This document shows, in pieces, positions 10,361-23,900 of a DNA stretch of 64,000 nt (the stretch's first letter is position 1; every line of letters begins with the position of its first letter). The stretch lies in assembly GCF_028554725.1 (NCBI RefSeq), contig NC_071670.1, positions 73,817,001 to 73,881,000 of the forward strand, read 5' to 3'. The translations under genes were made by a program, and so were the position numbers. Below the pieces are notes generated by a model. The model was not told where the DNA came from, made no database searches, and was given only the letters and a program-made list of their open reading frames with translations. This stretch comes from Zeugodacus cucurbitae (taxonomy: Eukaryota > Arthropoda > Insecta > Diptera > Tephritidae).

Positions 10361-13300
10361 ATATATATATAAAATACTCATAAACTTAAATTTACTCAGT
10401 GCAAGTAGTATAATTTCCATAATAAAGTGCCCGCTAAGAAGAATAGTCGCTGATAGATTTCGTAAATTCTTAAAAACTCACTCTACATCTTGTAAAGCGT
10501 ACACACACCTGCACGTATGTTACATACGAATACATATATGTTTATGTGTGTTTGTATTTGTGCGTTGTCCATCAATGTACAATTCGCCGCTCAATATTTT
10601 CAATTTTATTTGAAGGCATTCTCCTGCGCTTTGTTCCAGTTTTAATCATTAATCAAATATTATCTTTACCTGCAACAGCTCACCCACTTTCGCAACCCCC
10701 CTCGCCGCGCTCACACTCGGACTCTATAAAATTTTAAATTGTGCACTTTTGGCGTGTGATTTTTTCTCCTCTACGCATTTCATGCCACGCTCATTTCGAA
10801 GGTATTCGTTTCATATGCGAGAGTGTGTAGAGTGAATTTTAGATGTTTCCCCACTTCAATAGTCGAACTATTAATCATTTCTTTAGGTTCAAACGCCAAA
10901 AAATGGCTTGCGGATTGCCGCTTTCTTACATATTCGATTTGGTGTCAATAAATTGTTTCACTCTGATTCCTTTTTCTCAAGCCAAGACAAACTTATGACT
11001 GCCAAGTGCGTTGATATTAAAAGTTCATTAATAAAAAATAAAAGTCAGAAAGATAATAGATAAAAGATATATCAGCGCCCATTGTGCGCGGCCACTGCCG
11101 CCAAATGCATTCACGCAATTCGAAACACCTCGACAGATATGCGTCAATTATCAACTGCAGAGATAATGCGCCGATTAAAGGTGAGCGCATGAAGTCTTAC
11201 ACCGACTGACCGACCCGACACCCTGTGAATTCAAATCGGCACAAACACAAAATCCGTAAAGTGAACTGTACACTAAAATGGTTAATGGATCGTATCAACA
11301 CTTGTACTTTCTTAGGAACGAACTTTTTTTTATTTTATGGAGAAAAACGTTGAGCAGTGTGAGTAAAACTAAGTTGATTGAGAAATGAAGAAAGGCAGTG
11401 CGACTAGCTGAATAGTAGGGAAATAAGTATATGAAAAATAACTGAAATTATTGAAACTTTGCTGTGTAATATAAAATAAAAAATTGTAGAGTTTTTTGAA
11501 GGTTCCTTTTGGCAAATACCGAAATTGTTATGTATGATCTTTTGAGTCTTTTGTGTGAACAACTATTTTTCTCAGTGTATTATGGGTTGCTAACGGCAAA
11601 CAATGTCGCAAGCAGCAACCTCTAATAATGATGCGTCCTGTACTAAAAGCATTTTTGCTCCATATTTGGGACATTTACCATTTTCTCCTTTGTTTGCCTT
11701 TATGAGGCACCATTAGGCCCATAAAACAACGAGACGGTGTCGTCGCTTAACCGTGGCAATTAAGCGCAAGGGTTAAATGGCCATTTCTTTAATGACAACA
11801 AATTATCGGCCAGTCGTGGGTCAACGAAATGCAGTAGTGTCACAAGCGAACTCACAACTAAATTTAACCCTTTCGCAGAGTTTCCAAGCCAAATGAGATG
11901 CTATTTTTTCGTCTTTCACATTAAGTGTGCACAAACAAACAGGTACAGACTGAAACACGGCAAAACACAACCATGGAAGCTCGCTCAAATGACCGCCTTT
12001 TGTTTTATTGTATAAAGACACGACGAAAGAGTTACGGTGTTCGCGCGACAATTTGAATTTGCGAGCACACACACACATAAATGCAAATGTGTGAGGAAAT
12101 GTGAAAATGCAGAGGTTTTTATTACATTTAACCCTTTCACTTCAACACGTCTTTTTGGAAACCGCGCTGGGAAATTTTCACCATTAAAAATATGTTTTGC
12201 TTAATGGGCAGCCACTGTGTCTAAGAAAATCAACTAAGACAATGTATGCTCTACTTTCTACAACAACAATAAACCGAGAACCTGCCGCACTGATTTGGCA
12301 GACCACACAAACGGTTTCGACAACGAACTTCTCGAGCAGGTACCGACTTCAACCGAGAACACTGTGTGATCAGCGTGCCAAAGCAATGCTCATACTTGTC
12401 CGAAAACACAACATACATTACAGCAAAGAACAATGGTGAACGCGAATACTCACAACAAAAACGCAGCGCAGCACTAATATTTCGAAGATGAGAGGTGTGT
12501 CAATGCTTGCGTGTTCTGCAAATGTGGCAAAAGAAACCAGGAAATACAAAAACAATTACGCTGAAAATTACATTTGCTCTCGAGAATAGCTATTCACACA
12601 AACGAAATCAGTAATCAGTTGAAAAGAAATCTAATTATGTGATAGAATTAATATGGTGGGAGCGCCCGTCAATCGTGTCCTTTAGTGCCGCATCCGCCCA
12701 CCGAGCGCCGCCGCATACTTGTCATCACACACAGATTCCCGAGAATAATGGCGATAAATCGAAATGCACTTTACTAGGTTGTCACGATGTCCTTTGTGTT
12801 GTTATTGTCCTGCGGTTTTTGTTGTAAAACGATGCCTTTTCTCAGCAATTTTCGTGGGCAATTAAAAGAAATAGTCACACCGACTTCTCATGGCCCACAC
12901 GATTCGATGGTTCAAGATACATCTGGCGATTTTATAGAGTCTTCAAGGCACTTGCATTCATACATACTTACGAATAACTCTTTATGGAATTGCATCAAAA
13001 TATATGTGTATAAAATGTGTAAGTCTTTATGCCGGATTTATTTTCTATTAAGTACTGTAAGTTCAAACAGTTCCCTCGAAAAAGTTCTTCAACTCAGCTT
13101 TTCTCCGTTTTCGAAGTGCTTTTGGAGTTTATATTCCAGTATTTCCCTACTATGTACAGCGAGAATCATAGGTAACTACAAACTGTGAAACTATATACAA
13201 ATGTATACTTATGTACATATATACTCATACAACCATAAGAGTAATAATATTGAGAGTGTGTAATATTTGGTAACGGGTTTCTAGTTACTAATATTCAACA

Positions 13301-14150
13301 CACCCCGGGGCTTTGCGCCATTAAAATCAAAGCTGAAGGGGTTGTTAACCGCACATAAAGGCTCATTAATATCCTTGCGCCGTGTACTCATACATGTACT
13401 TACATATATATATGTATGTGTGTGTATGTACTTTGTGCGTTTATGAGGTTATTATTTTAATAGTAAAAAGTATAACCTACCCCAAAGAATAGTGACAACA
13501 AAATAATTTAAGGGCGCAAATATATCTATGTATTTATACATATATACATTGTATTTACATTATAGCCATATGAAGTATATGTGCAATCACGATGCCGTTA
13601 TGGCTTTCTGCAGCTCTTGACAATTGTACATATGTATGTGCTTTCAGGGAAGTGGTGAGTCTTTAAAATGTAGTCCACTCAGGTTCGACATTTTTTGAAG
13701 TAGTCAAGGTACTTTGTGGTTTCTTATTTCTTAGCATAGATGAATCCTAACAAATACTGAATTTAATATTTTTAATTAAAATTTATTATTAATTTTTTAC
13801 TCTCTCCGAACTCAATTAAAAAATGTCTAATGAGTGGATTGTTGCCTCGCAACTTGGCGTCTTCAAAGTTCTTCCGCAAGCTCGAAAACAGCGCGCCACA
13901 ACAATTGCGGTGAACTCTTGGCGACAATTGCCGGAGATTCGCCCAAATGAATGAAAATGTTGAGTAATCCCTCAGCCCCCTCATCTGCTGGCCACAGCTG
14001 CGTCAATGCGTCAAGGATGTGAGTGAATGGCAGCGCGAAGTTTACTTTGTTGAACAATTAAATTGCTGGAAAAGGCGAAAAGCAAAGATGAACATCATTA
14101 AAGGCGAATGAGGTAGGCCTCATTCTAAACGTATGTATAAGTGCATTCAC
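10361..14150. other. Non-coding stretch, no gene recognised
   Basis: AT-rich sequence with TATA/TATGTA microsatellites near 10361-10372, 13190-13230, 13385-13430 and 13525-13560. Short frames (for example 12787-13188 plus, 133 codons) have no recognisable motif. A plus-strand donor-like CTGTAAGTTC near 13058 has no partner I can support. Confidence 0.45.
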
Positions 14151-14152
14151 AA

Positions 14153-14167
14153 GTGTGTGTGTGTGTG
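14153..14167. repeat. (GT)n microsatellite
   Basis: Seven uninterrupted GT units. Confidence 0.9.
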
Positions 14168-14313
14168 GTGGCAATTGTTGTTTGCACGCTGCTTTCTTCC
14201 TTATTGCTATGCCGAGCAGGTCTAGCCCGCACTGGCTGGGTTTGGTTTCATGGCTAAAAATACGCGAAAATGACGCCCCACGGTAATAGGTCGCAGACAA
14301 ACATAAACATAAA

Positions 14314-14335
14314 GCTGGCTGGCTGGTTGGCTGGC
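14314..14335. repeat. (GGCT)n short tandem repeat
   Basis: GCTGGCTGGCTGGTTGGCTGGC, a four-base repeat with one interrupted unit. A related CAGCCAGCCAGC occurs near 14591. Confidence 0.85.
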
Positions 14336-16690
14336 AACAAACACAGCGATAGGAACAACGACCTCACGAACTTTGCACACAATGTGAAAACCAAAACAAT
14401 AACAACTAAGTGAAGTGAAGGAGCCACCAAAGTGTGCGGTTGCTGTAGCTACGAAGTTTTCAAACAACTGCCTTGTCGGGCTCTCCCAGCATGCGAACCC
14501 CTCCCAAACACACTGATCCCCGAAAGCTGTTAACGGGTTAGCAATATGTTGGTGTTTGTCAAAAGACTCAGCTTGTCAGCGTCTATTTCAGCCAGCCAGC
14601 GAGCGACTCCAGCTCGTACTAATTAATTCCCAAAAGAGAATCAATGCCAATGAAGTGCGGACATGGACCACACACACACACCGAAGACCAGTTGTAGAAC
14701 GCTGTTAACTGTTCGTTAAGGAGGAAGACGCTACTGTGGAAGGACACGTTTAATTCATTTCACGTTGAAACGACAGTTTTCCTATGCGATGCCTCTGCTA
14801 TCCAACTTCAGGATATACCCGTAGTGTCTTCCGAGCGACAGTTGGCTTTTTGCTTATTCGGTGAGTTTCGGGTCGCCTTTTTGCTACCTAATAATACAAG
14901 TTGATATAAGCGTAAATTTTGTTGTCGTTGCCCTCGGGCTCTACTGTGGTCTCTTTACCCTTTTGTCCGCTATTCTTCACATTTGCTCGTAATTTGCCTT
15001 CAAATTCCTATCGCAAATATTTTAATAACTGCCCTCGTTTCAATCCAATGCTAATCAACTAAGGCGGTTCTTAATGGGTTGAACTTACTGGAACGTAGTA
15101 AAGTCAATATCTTCTAATTTAAATCCAACGAATTTCCAAAAGATTTATATAGACTACTGTGAGTGAAGCATTCCTTGGTTGACAACCTCAGCAAGGTCAC
15201 ATTTTAGACCTAGCCCTCCAGAAGATATCAAGAAAGCATTTCCTATAGCCGTAGCCTATTTTGGGAGGTTGATCTCCGCAAATTTTAATTAGAAATTTGA
15301 TTGGATCGACAGCTGCCATTGATTATGCTACACACATTTACGTACATACAAGTATATAAGTCCACATGGTTACATTCTCATTTTCATTTCGAAAGTTCAA
15401 ATTTTGGACGCCCCTATTGCTTCTGCGACGCGTACAACGGTGTGTGTGTGTGTGTGCGAAAAGGAAAGTGAAAGGGTTGCAACGCTCACCAAATACCCGT
15501 TATGCTGTGAAATTATGATGAAAATCAATAAAAACATATTTCCCTCATTATGAAGGTTACAGCCAAACTGCTGCCTTCTGCATACTCACAGTTATACATA
15601 CATACATTTACATATATATACGCCTATCTACTAGTCTTTCACCGTTGTCGTCTTCCTTCCACATATAGTTGTGGTTGCCAAAAGTGGAAGGATGCAATTA
15701 CTTAAGGGCGACTTGTCTGCGCCAGCGGCTGAGTTCACTTTAATTGGGATACAGATCTGCAAATAGGCATAGTGATCCACCTCCTTCGGAATTGTGGAGA
15801 GAAGTTCGAAATTAGTGCGAATTCGCCTATTTGCCGTGGAAATTGTGGTCCATTAAAATGTGGGCCGTTGGTTTGGGTTCATTAGCCACAGAGAAAGAAG
15901 GAAGCAACTAATGTGCATTACGAAAAAGTCCCTGTAATAAAAGAGATTGGAGCGGTTCCGGAGTAGCAATATGATTACTGTCATTTTAAGGCGCTGGTTA
16001 TGACTTCGAATACGAAATGGTCGTCGCCGTCGTTGTGTGAACTTATTCATTTGTGTTTCAATAGACGCTGGAATTGGCAAAACCAAAAATGATTGAGAGT
16101 TGTGAGTTTCGGATTTATTTGAAAACATTTGTTGGATCTTGTTACAGTTCGGAAGTAATAGAACTACTTAACAGCACTAGAATTTCGACCAACTTTATCT
16201 TTTTTACGTTATATTTGCGCAATAATTTGTATTAAGAATACAACAACAACTACAAGCAACAACATTCGCTTAAAATTCACAATTTCTATTGGAATCATGC
16301 GTAATTGCCGAATTGAGTCTATGCGCGATGTATTCTCACGCTTTCAACACGTATTTTAATGCCTTTCAATATTTAAACAAACTCCTCATAAGGACAAGTA
16401 ACGGTACATGTGCTGCCGGAACACGCAAAGGACATAATTCATGCGACAGCTCAACGCACCGTCAAACAAACCGCACCGCAGCCCACGAACAGCAATGATC
16501 CATATTTAAGTCCTCCGCTTGGAACGGAAAAAAATGGACTTTTAACACGAGAGCGCTCGTTGCAGGCGACACTAAATAGGCAGGTCCGCACAGGATATAA
16601 AATGAATAAATAAATAAAATATCAGTCAAGCTCCACACATGCCCAGCAACACGCATATCCTGCATCCTGGTACGCACGCCAGCGTCACTC
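14336..16690. other. Non-coding stretch, no gene recognised
   Basis: Mixed-composition DNA without a recognisable gene. It includes a (TG)8 microsatellite at 15441-15456 and TACATA traces near 15595-15620. Confidence 0.45.
15441..15456. repeat. (TG)8 microsatellite
   Basis: Sixteen bases of uninterrupted TG repeat. Confidence 0.9.
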
Positions 16691-16693
16691 ACC

Positions 16694-16714
16694 CCCTCTC
16701 TCTCTCCCTCTCCC
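16694..16714. promoter_or_regulatory. CT-tract, candidate GAGA-factor binding site
   Basis: CCCTCTCTCTCTCCCTC and the following bases contain several overlapping CTCTC (GAGAG) units. In flies such tracts are bound by GAGA factor (Trl), which keeps promoters and Polycomb response elements open. A second tract lies 620 bp away at 17336-17356. Binding is inferred from the motif only. Confidence 0.4.
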
Positions 16715-17335
16715 GTGTGGGAGTCGCTGCTGCCCGGTAAGTTAACAAACACAACAACGAAGGCGGAACAATTGCAAATGAAGAGAAAAAATATCAAACG
16801 AAAATCATAAAAAATGGCCAAATGACAACAAAGTGATTATGTTGTTGCATGTTCAGAGGCGAGGCGCGTTTGGTGTAATATCTGCTGTATCACATGCAGA
16901 TTACAACAGCCTAGCCAACGGGCCAGGCGTCAAGCACCGTTGCTCCAAGGGGGTTTGGGGTGGATTTTTTGCGAAATTGGAATCATAAAAAGCCGAGCCA
17001 CGGGAATGCAAAGCAGATATCAGCAGATAATAAAATATTTTTGCATTTCATAGAACAGAGCAAGTGCCCCCACACCTCATCCCCGCTCCTATCACGCGGC
17101 GCAGCCGGTTGAGAAGTGTAGGGCAAGGGCGGCAGGGCCATTCGTTGTTTTAATAAAACGAGCGCAGCCACTCGTCAGCTCGTCAATTTGCAATAAAGTT
17201 GTCAGCACAGTCGCGGCAATCGCTCCGGGGACAGGGCGTGAGCAGCAACAAAGCTTGTGCAAGGTGATACACGGGGCGTACGGCGCATTGATTGCGTGCG
17301 GCAAATCCAGCTCCAATAACACAGGCGAGATACAC

Positions 17336-17356
17336 AGAGAGAGAAAGAGAGGGAGA
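17336..17356. promoter_or_regulatory. GAGA tract, candidate GAGA-factor binding site
   Basis: AGAGAGAGAAAGAGAGGGAG contains overlapping GAGAG units. It sits within a GC-richer block (about 16.6-18.1 kb) together with the CT-tract at 16694-16714. Together they would suit a promoter-proximal or Polycomb-response-type element, but the motif density alone does not prove this. Confidence 0.4.
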
Positions 17357-17359
17357 CCA

Positions 17360-20300
17360 ACAACAATATTAATACACCAGAATTATGCGCTCGGTCAGGG
17401 AATAAAAAACGCTGGAGCAGAGAAAAAAATAGTGTGGCTTTGAAACAAACGGAAAGTGGGAAATAAAAAACGCAAAAGCAAAAGCAACAATGCCAAAGCA
17501 ATTGCAGAGAAGAATGAAAAAATGTTAAGTCAAATCAAGTGGGGTCTGGCAGCGTGCGAAAGCTGTCATTGTAGCTGTATCCTACCTACACACCCTGCCG
17601 AACAGCCGCATGTCCCCTTGGTGTCACTTTATCAGCCTCCCAGCAGGCAACTGTTGCGCACCCTCGCTTGCCCCCCAACGCCCGGCGCCTATAGACGGAT
17701 GAGCCGCAGCAAGGACAACCTTCAGTCAATTGTTATCATTTTACTACCCGCCATCCAGCCGTAGCCGCGGCACAGGCATTGTTGTCGTTGTTATAAAAGC
17801 CGTAAAAATTGCGGATTACAATCGCGGATTTCAATTACAATTGTCGGCTGACGGCTCTTGGCTGTGTGTAGACTGTGTTGCGCCACACCGACCCCCACCC
17901 AGCCTGCACTACTGTTTTTCGCGCATTGTGTCCTTTGTAAGTGTATTCTGCACTTCTGTGGCTCTGCGCCGCAGAGCCCGAATCGCCCACCTCGTGCCGC
18001 TTTGTCGTTAACTATTTGCATTTGTGAGGTTCGTTCCACTTGAAGTGGCTTTATTTGCTTCTGGTTTTGTGGGCGCGTCCCCCCGTCGACCGCTCGCATT
18101 TTTCTCAGCAAAAATTTTTGTGCTTATGTCTTCAGCCAAACTTGGCTGCCACTTGAGTGCTTGCTAATTTCGAAAATTCGCCGTTTTTTGACTTCATTTA
18201 CATGGCTGCGGGCTTTTCCTTTTGGGGGCTTTCTTTTATTGTCTTAAGTGCGTTCGATTGTTCTTTTCAACTTGTTTATTTGACTTTTAATTTGATGTGT
18301 AAACATTTCTATCATTTTTTCTTGTTTCTTTTGTTTTCTTTTTTTGTTTGTGAAATTTTAAGGAACTCTAATTCGAAAATGCCATTTCTTTGGCTATTTA
18401 GTTAAATCTCTCCCGCTTATTAAGAGATAATCTCACTAATTATTGACAAATAGCAATGAGGCATGAGGCATAAGGCAAAGTGCTTTCGTTAGGCTTTTTT
18501 TGTTTTTGTTACCGATGAGCTCTTAAAATGTCTGTTAAAGCAAAGATGCAACCTCCCATTGAATGTCCATTACAAATCGCTTAAGTCTTTCCCTTAAAGA
18601 GCTTTAATTCCAGAAAATAGACTTGTTAACTCTGCTAATACCTATATAATTGAATGGTGGGTGTGGGTTCGAGCCGAAGCAAATGCAGGAAAATTATAGA
18701 AAATGTTATAAGATTCTACACTAATTTTGGCATCAAATTGGGGTTGACGATTTTTTGTTCGGTACCTTATTAATGTTTTCTATTCTAAAGTAAAACAAGC
18801 TGATGAGACTCCAAATGGCATTATAGATTGGGGAGTATCGAATCGAACAAGTTATACCAATTTTTCAAACAAACTGGCAGCCCAGGTCTAGCCTTGCTCT
18901 GAAATGTCCTCTGACATATGTATGTGTAACTGTGGCCCGCTTCGTTTTTTTATGGATAATTACTTCTTAATAGTCTTCCATGTTCTTTGGTATCAATTCA
19001 AATCGCTAACGTCGCAATGTATGTATGTCGCTAGGACCTCGAAATAGAGCTTTATTGACAGCATTGTAGTGCTGTGTCATATGGAATTACTTAAAGAGCA
19101 GCAGTTGTTACTCATAAATATAGTGATCGAACTGTACAATAAACGCCAACTGATGTACATACGTATTTATGTATGTAGGTATTTATGTCTGTATGAACAT
19201 ACGTTTTAAGTGAGGAAAAAATGTTAACTCATCTTTTGCTAATCATTCACGTAAGGATGTGTTGATTTCAGTTCAATGTGTGGTGACAGGCCTTAGATTA
19301 TTAGAAAACCTTCCAGACATGAGTGGATACAGTGCAAGGCCGAGAGGGCAGCAATGTGGATTAGTATTGTAATGAATACGCAATATGCTGCAGCGTCAAG
19401 AGTGAAGACAGCCGCTGCGTAAAGAGCCACATACTCCTGACAAAGGATAATGACTAAGAACGCATGATGCCATTTTATATATATTTTTTCTTATTTAATT
19501 TTTCACAGAGATGTGCGCATCTGCATCTACTTTTACTATTTTTTACCAGCAGATGAAATTTATGAAACAGTTTATGAAGAAAATTCTCTTCGTGAAAGTA
19601 TTAAATGGATATATACATATATTTGTATTTGTATGGATATACCATAAAAGCGAGTGAGTGATTGGTAATATCTACTCGAGCGTTTGCTTGTTTGTCTTGC
19701 ATTGTGTGATTGTCGGAAACTCTCTAGCACTCGGCCATTGTGTAATCCTGTACGCCATTGCTGCAGATGCTTAGCGTCGCAGCGTCTTCGATTCCGAGCG
19801 CGGTCGCTTTTGTTCTCAGGCAGTGTTGTGTCAATTATGGATTAAATTTATTTGTAAAAGTATTCATGTTTTTCATTATCATTATTTTTTAATTTTTCCT
19901 TTCAGCGTCCAATTTTGGTTTGTTTACAGAAAGGATCCGGCTCATCCATTGTGGTCCTTCGCCTGCCTCTCGTTAATGACTTAATTTGCTGCTTTTGTTG
20001 TATAGCGCTGATATTTATCTTTCGCTCACTGGGCCCTTGTTGGTTTCCGCTACACTATTTCGCAATACCACACAACGCACAACACACGAGAATATCGAGT
20101 ATATGATACATAGTTTACAGTTCAATAGTTCGGAGCAAACTTTGGGCCTTCGCCGCAATCAATATCTTAGCTCAATATTGAATTTCTTCTTTGCCGAAAA
20201 TCAGCAGCTATTTACTTTTACTATTCTAATGGCAGCTAGCTAGCGCTTAGTAGACCTTGCGTAATCCAATTATTTGTGGAAAATGCGTGTGCAAAAACAA

Positions 20301-20990
20301 CAAAGTACACAATGAGATACCGCCTTAGCTGCACTCGGAACAATGTGCACACAAACACACTCACACATTAGAAATGTAGAAATGGTTGCGAATACTTAAA
20401 ATAAGTAATTTACAGAATTTCGATACAAGTCGTAGCTATGTGCTTGAATTTATTTATATATATGTATATTGTCCACCACGCTCGCCGCAAGCCTTGGATT
20501 AGACCGAATTTAAAATGTTTCTTTGCTGCCGGCCAACGGCAAAAACATGCAGAATCCATAATTGGCCGGTATATAATAAACAATGGTCCAAATCAAAGTG
20601 GATAAAGTCGAAATTTCAATTAACCGCATACCACAGCTACAACAAATAACAATATATATACGTATATGTATGTACATATGTATAAATCTATTTCGAGAGT
20701 TCAAAGCCAAGCGAGTAGTTGAACAGAAAATAGCGAAAAAGCACGAGCTCTACAGGTATGCAAGCCCATTATGAACCCATCACCATGACAATAAAAACTG
20801 TCATCGAGGTCAGCCCCCGACCCCCGCAGCACAGGCAGCCCCCACTGAGTATTTGCCTCGATAAAAACGACAATCAAAATTCAATTGACGCGCCGCTGAC
20901 ACACACGTACGCAGATTTCCGGTTATCTCGTTCAGGTTTCGACCCAAAACGTTGCCACAAGCGAAGTTGGTTTAATTAAATGCCATTATG
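17360..20990. other. Non-coding stretch, no gene recognised
   Basis: The GC-richer part continues to about 18100, then AT-rich sequence follows. Microsatellite traces occur near 19155-19205, 19610-19640 and 20645-20680. No frame shows a known domain. Confidence 0.45.
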
Positions 20991-23900
20991 TCGTAAATGC
21001 TCTCCGCCAAACGAAAGCACACGCACGCTCACCTGACACAATGTTCGCGCTGGCTAGCTGAAATTCGATGTCATTGGCGATTTGACGACGTCTTCCGAGA
21101 GAAAAGCCTTCATTGAGTTATAATTGTTCGGCGGCCAACTGAGCTCAGGTAGTTGTGGGCCGTTGTGAGACAAATGGCATGCGACGAATTGGTGGCGTCA
21201 ATCAGGCCGCGCTTTTGACGCTTGACGTTTTGGCATTCGCCGAACGACAATTACCTCGTGCTCGTGTAGCGGTCAGATCACCAATCGCTGACCGACTGAC
21301 TGACTAATGACGAAAGCGACGGCGGCATTGGCGCCACCGCATCGTTAACGTCAGTGACATTGGCGTGAGGCAGCGACCGATCGAACTTTTTTGGACCTTC
21401 CCGCCTGCATTTTGATAATGAGCTTTCGTGCCAGTTCGTGACGGAACTGTAACGCTTTTGCTTCCCGTTCGCGGGTCGCGTCTATGCTTGTGATTAGATA
21501 CGGTTCAGCGTTCTGTTGAGTGGACGTTGGGGACAGCCCGTCGGTCCAACAGAAGTCAACAAAGTTCAGGTTTAATGCGGTAATGATGATCACATTGTAG
21601 CGTTCGCTGCACTTTACTCTTGGGCAGTGAGATCATGCAATCAAAAACCAGTTGATCCATTTTAATTGTCATGAGCCGTTAGCCAAGTAGATTTCCATCT
21701 ACAAGATGATCACCAAATACTGAGCGCCGACAGCTAGCAAAGTTGCAGCTGCAACACCGACAGACTCTACTGACTTGGACTCTGGTGACTTGTCGCTTTT
21801 GTTTGGATATGTTGACAGAAATGAGGCGCTGGCACTGTGCCGCAGCTGGCGTGATCGTTCTTCGCGAGTTCTTATAAATAAGAGTCGTATTATTGTAATG
21901 CTATGACGAATTATATGCCACGGTGGTTTTCTCAACTTGTTACCACCAAATTCAACCGTTCGTTTTGTGATATCAATCGTTCCCCACCTAAAGACACAAT
22001 AAATCCCTATCTGCTTGCTAAATATGCGTTCTTGCTACAACTACCTCATGTACATACATATGTATCTGCTACAACTGGTCTGACCAGTTGCGTTACTGTT
22101 TACTGTTGTTGTTGTATGCCACAGTAGCCGCCGTCGTAAGTGAACATTTTAGAAACTGTTTTGCTAGTTGCAGCAATTGAATTGTTACCATTCATTCAAA
22201 GACACATTCATCTTGTCGGAACCTACCCGGCGGTCCGATGTGGCACCGCGCTGTCACTGCAGCTGCGATTGCCCGGCTGCTAACTGCTTCAGCCCATCCG
22301 TTCGGGACCTCAGCTCCTCCAGCCTAGCTGCCGTAACAGTTTGGTAGCATTCGCTGAGGTTCGTTTGCATTGGCCGTCGTTTGCAGTTCCAAGCATATCT
22401 TAGCAATTGGCAGTTATTAATTCGTTGCGGCAGCCAAACTAGAATTCACTACTGTCGCCGCAGCTTCCATTCTTAATATGCCTTTGTAGCAGGCCATTGC
22501 CCATGCAGACGCTGCTATTCTTTTCTAATTTCATCATCATCTCGGAGGCAAGGCAGGCGTCTTGATTGAGGCCGTGTGGCGGCTGGGGACTGTCGCTTGA
22601 TGTGCGTGTCGCGTTCTAATGGCACGATCTGGTAAATGCGTTCGAAATTGTGACCGTCGCACGCAATCTGGTCATTTTCAGATTTCCTCGCGTTGTTATT
22701 TGTATGGCTAATGTGTGGCCCATGGCACAGGCGCAATCAGGCGATCCCAAGCAGCAGCAGAAGCGACAAAATCAGAATAGATGACGGCCGTTTGTGAACA
22801 TTATAACTAAATTTGCTTGCTCCCGCAAATATCTTTCGTTCTTCTTGTTTGTTTTGTCAGTGCAAAAGTGGTTGGCAACTAAACGAATTGCTTTGCATTT
22901 CCAAGTTCTGCGGCCATTGAAAGAAGTCCAAATACTGCAGATAGTTCTGGACAAGACAGGTCCTTGTCAACATGATTTGTCTTTGTCGTTTCCTTACCAC
23001 TTCAAGTAATAGGTTAAGGATTCATAATGAAATTTAGTTCAAAATTACTTCATAAAATGTTTCCAACAATTAATGGCTGCCTTTCAGTACATATCTCATC
23101 TCCATATCACGGCAATTCTCAGTTAAGTTCGGCGACAAACTGGTCATCACTTGCTCATTTTAGGATTTAACAGCTAAAATTTTACCATAATGGCGAAAAT
23201 TTAAGATATAACGGAATTGTACAAATTATTAATAGTGGAAAGCAACAACTCATCTGAAATGTTTTGAACCGTTTTCTTAAATTAAGTGCAACAGATGCTG
23301 TAACGTTGACAAATCCATCAAACATTGTTCCATGCCGAATTTCGTTTTGCTTTCCAACTCGTTCATTTAACTTCTTTTTAGAGAGGGGGAAGACTTTTGG
23401 TGTTTTTGTTTTTTGGTCCTTGCAACGCTGCCCCGCTGGCAACACAGTGAACGTAAACTAGTCTGGTTAGGTATCCATCAAAATCCGTCATTGTCCCCGT
23501 CACAGCCGCATGTTGGACGCGGCAGTCAAATGTCAAACCGTTTTGGAGTCTTCGAAACTCAACCTTCACAACCTGCATCCAACAACTGTTGCCACATTCA
23601 ATCAACTAGAAGTTGACATGCTCAACCGGCAATACACGCCGACACATGTCGTCACAGAGTCGAGCCGTCGGTTTATTAGCAAACGTTTTGTTAGGTGTCA
23701 GTGTGGCAATGTTCGAATAAATATTTCTGACACATGTCAAATTTGTTCTCACACTCGTTATGACGTAAAGTCGTTGGTGTCGTTGCTATTACGCTTCGGT
23801 ATGATGTCAAAGTAGCTTTTGTTCTTGCCACATTAAGATTGATAAGGATTGTGTAATCGGGCAAAAATGGCAATAATTCGAGCAGTGAAACTATGTTGCA

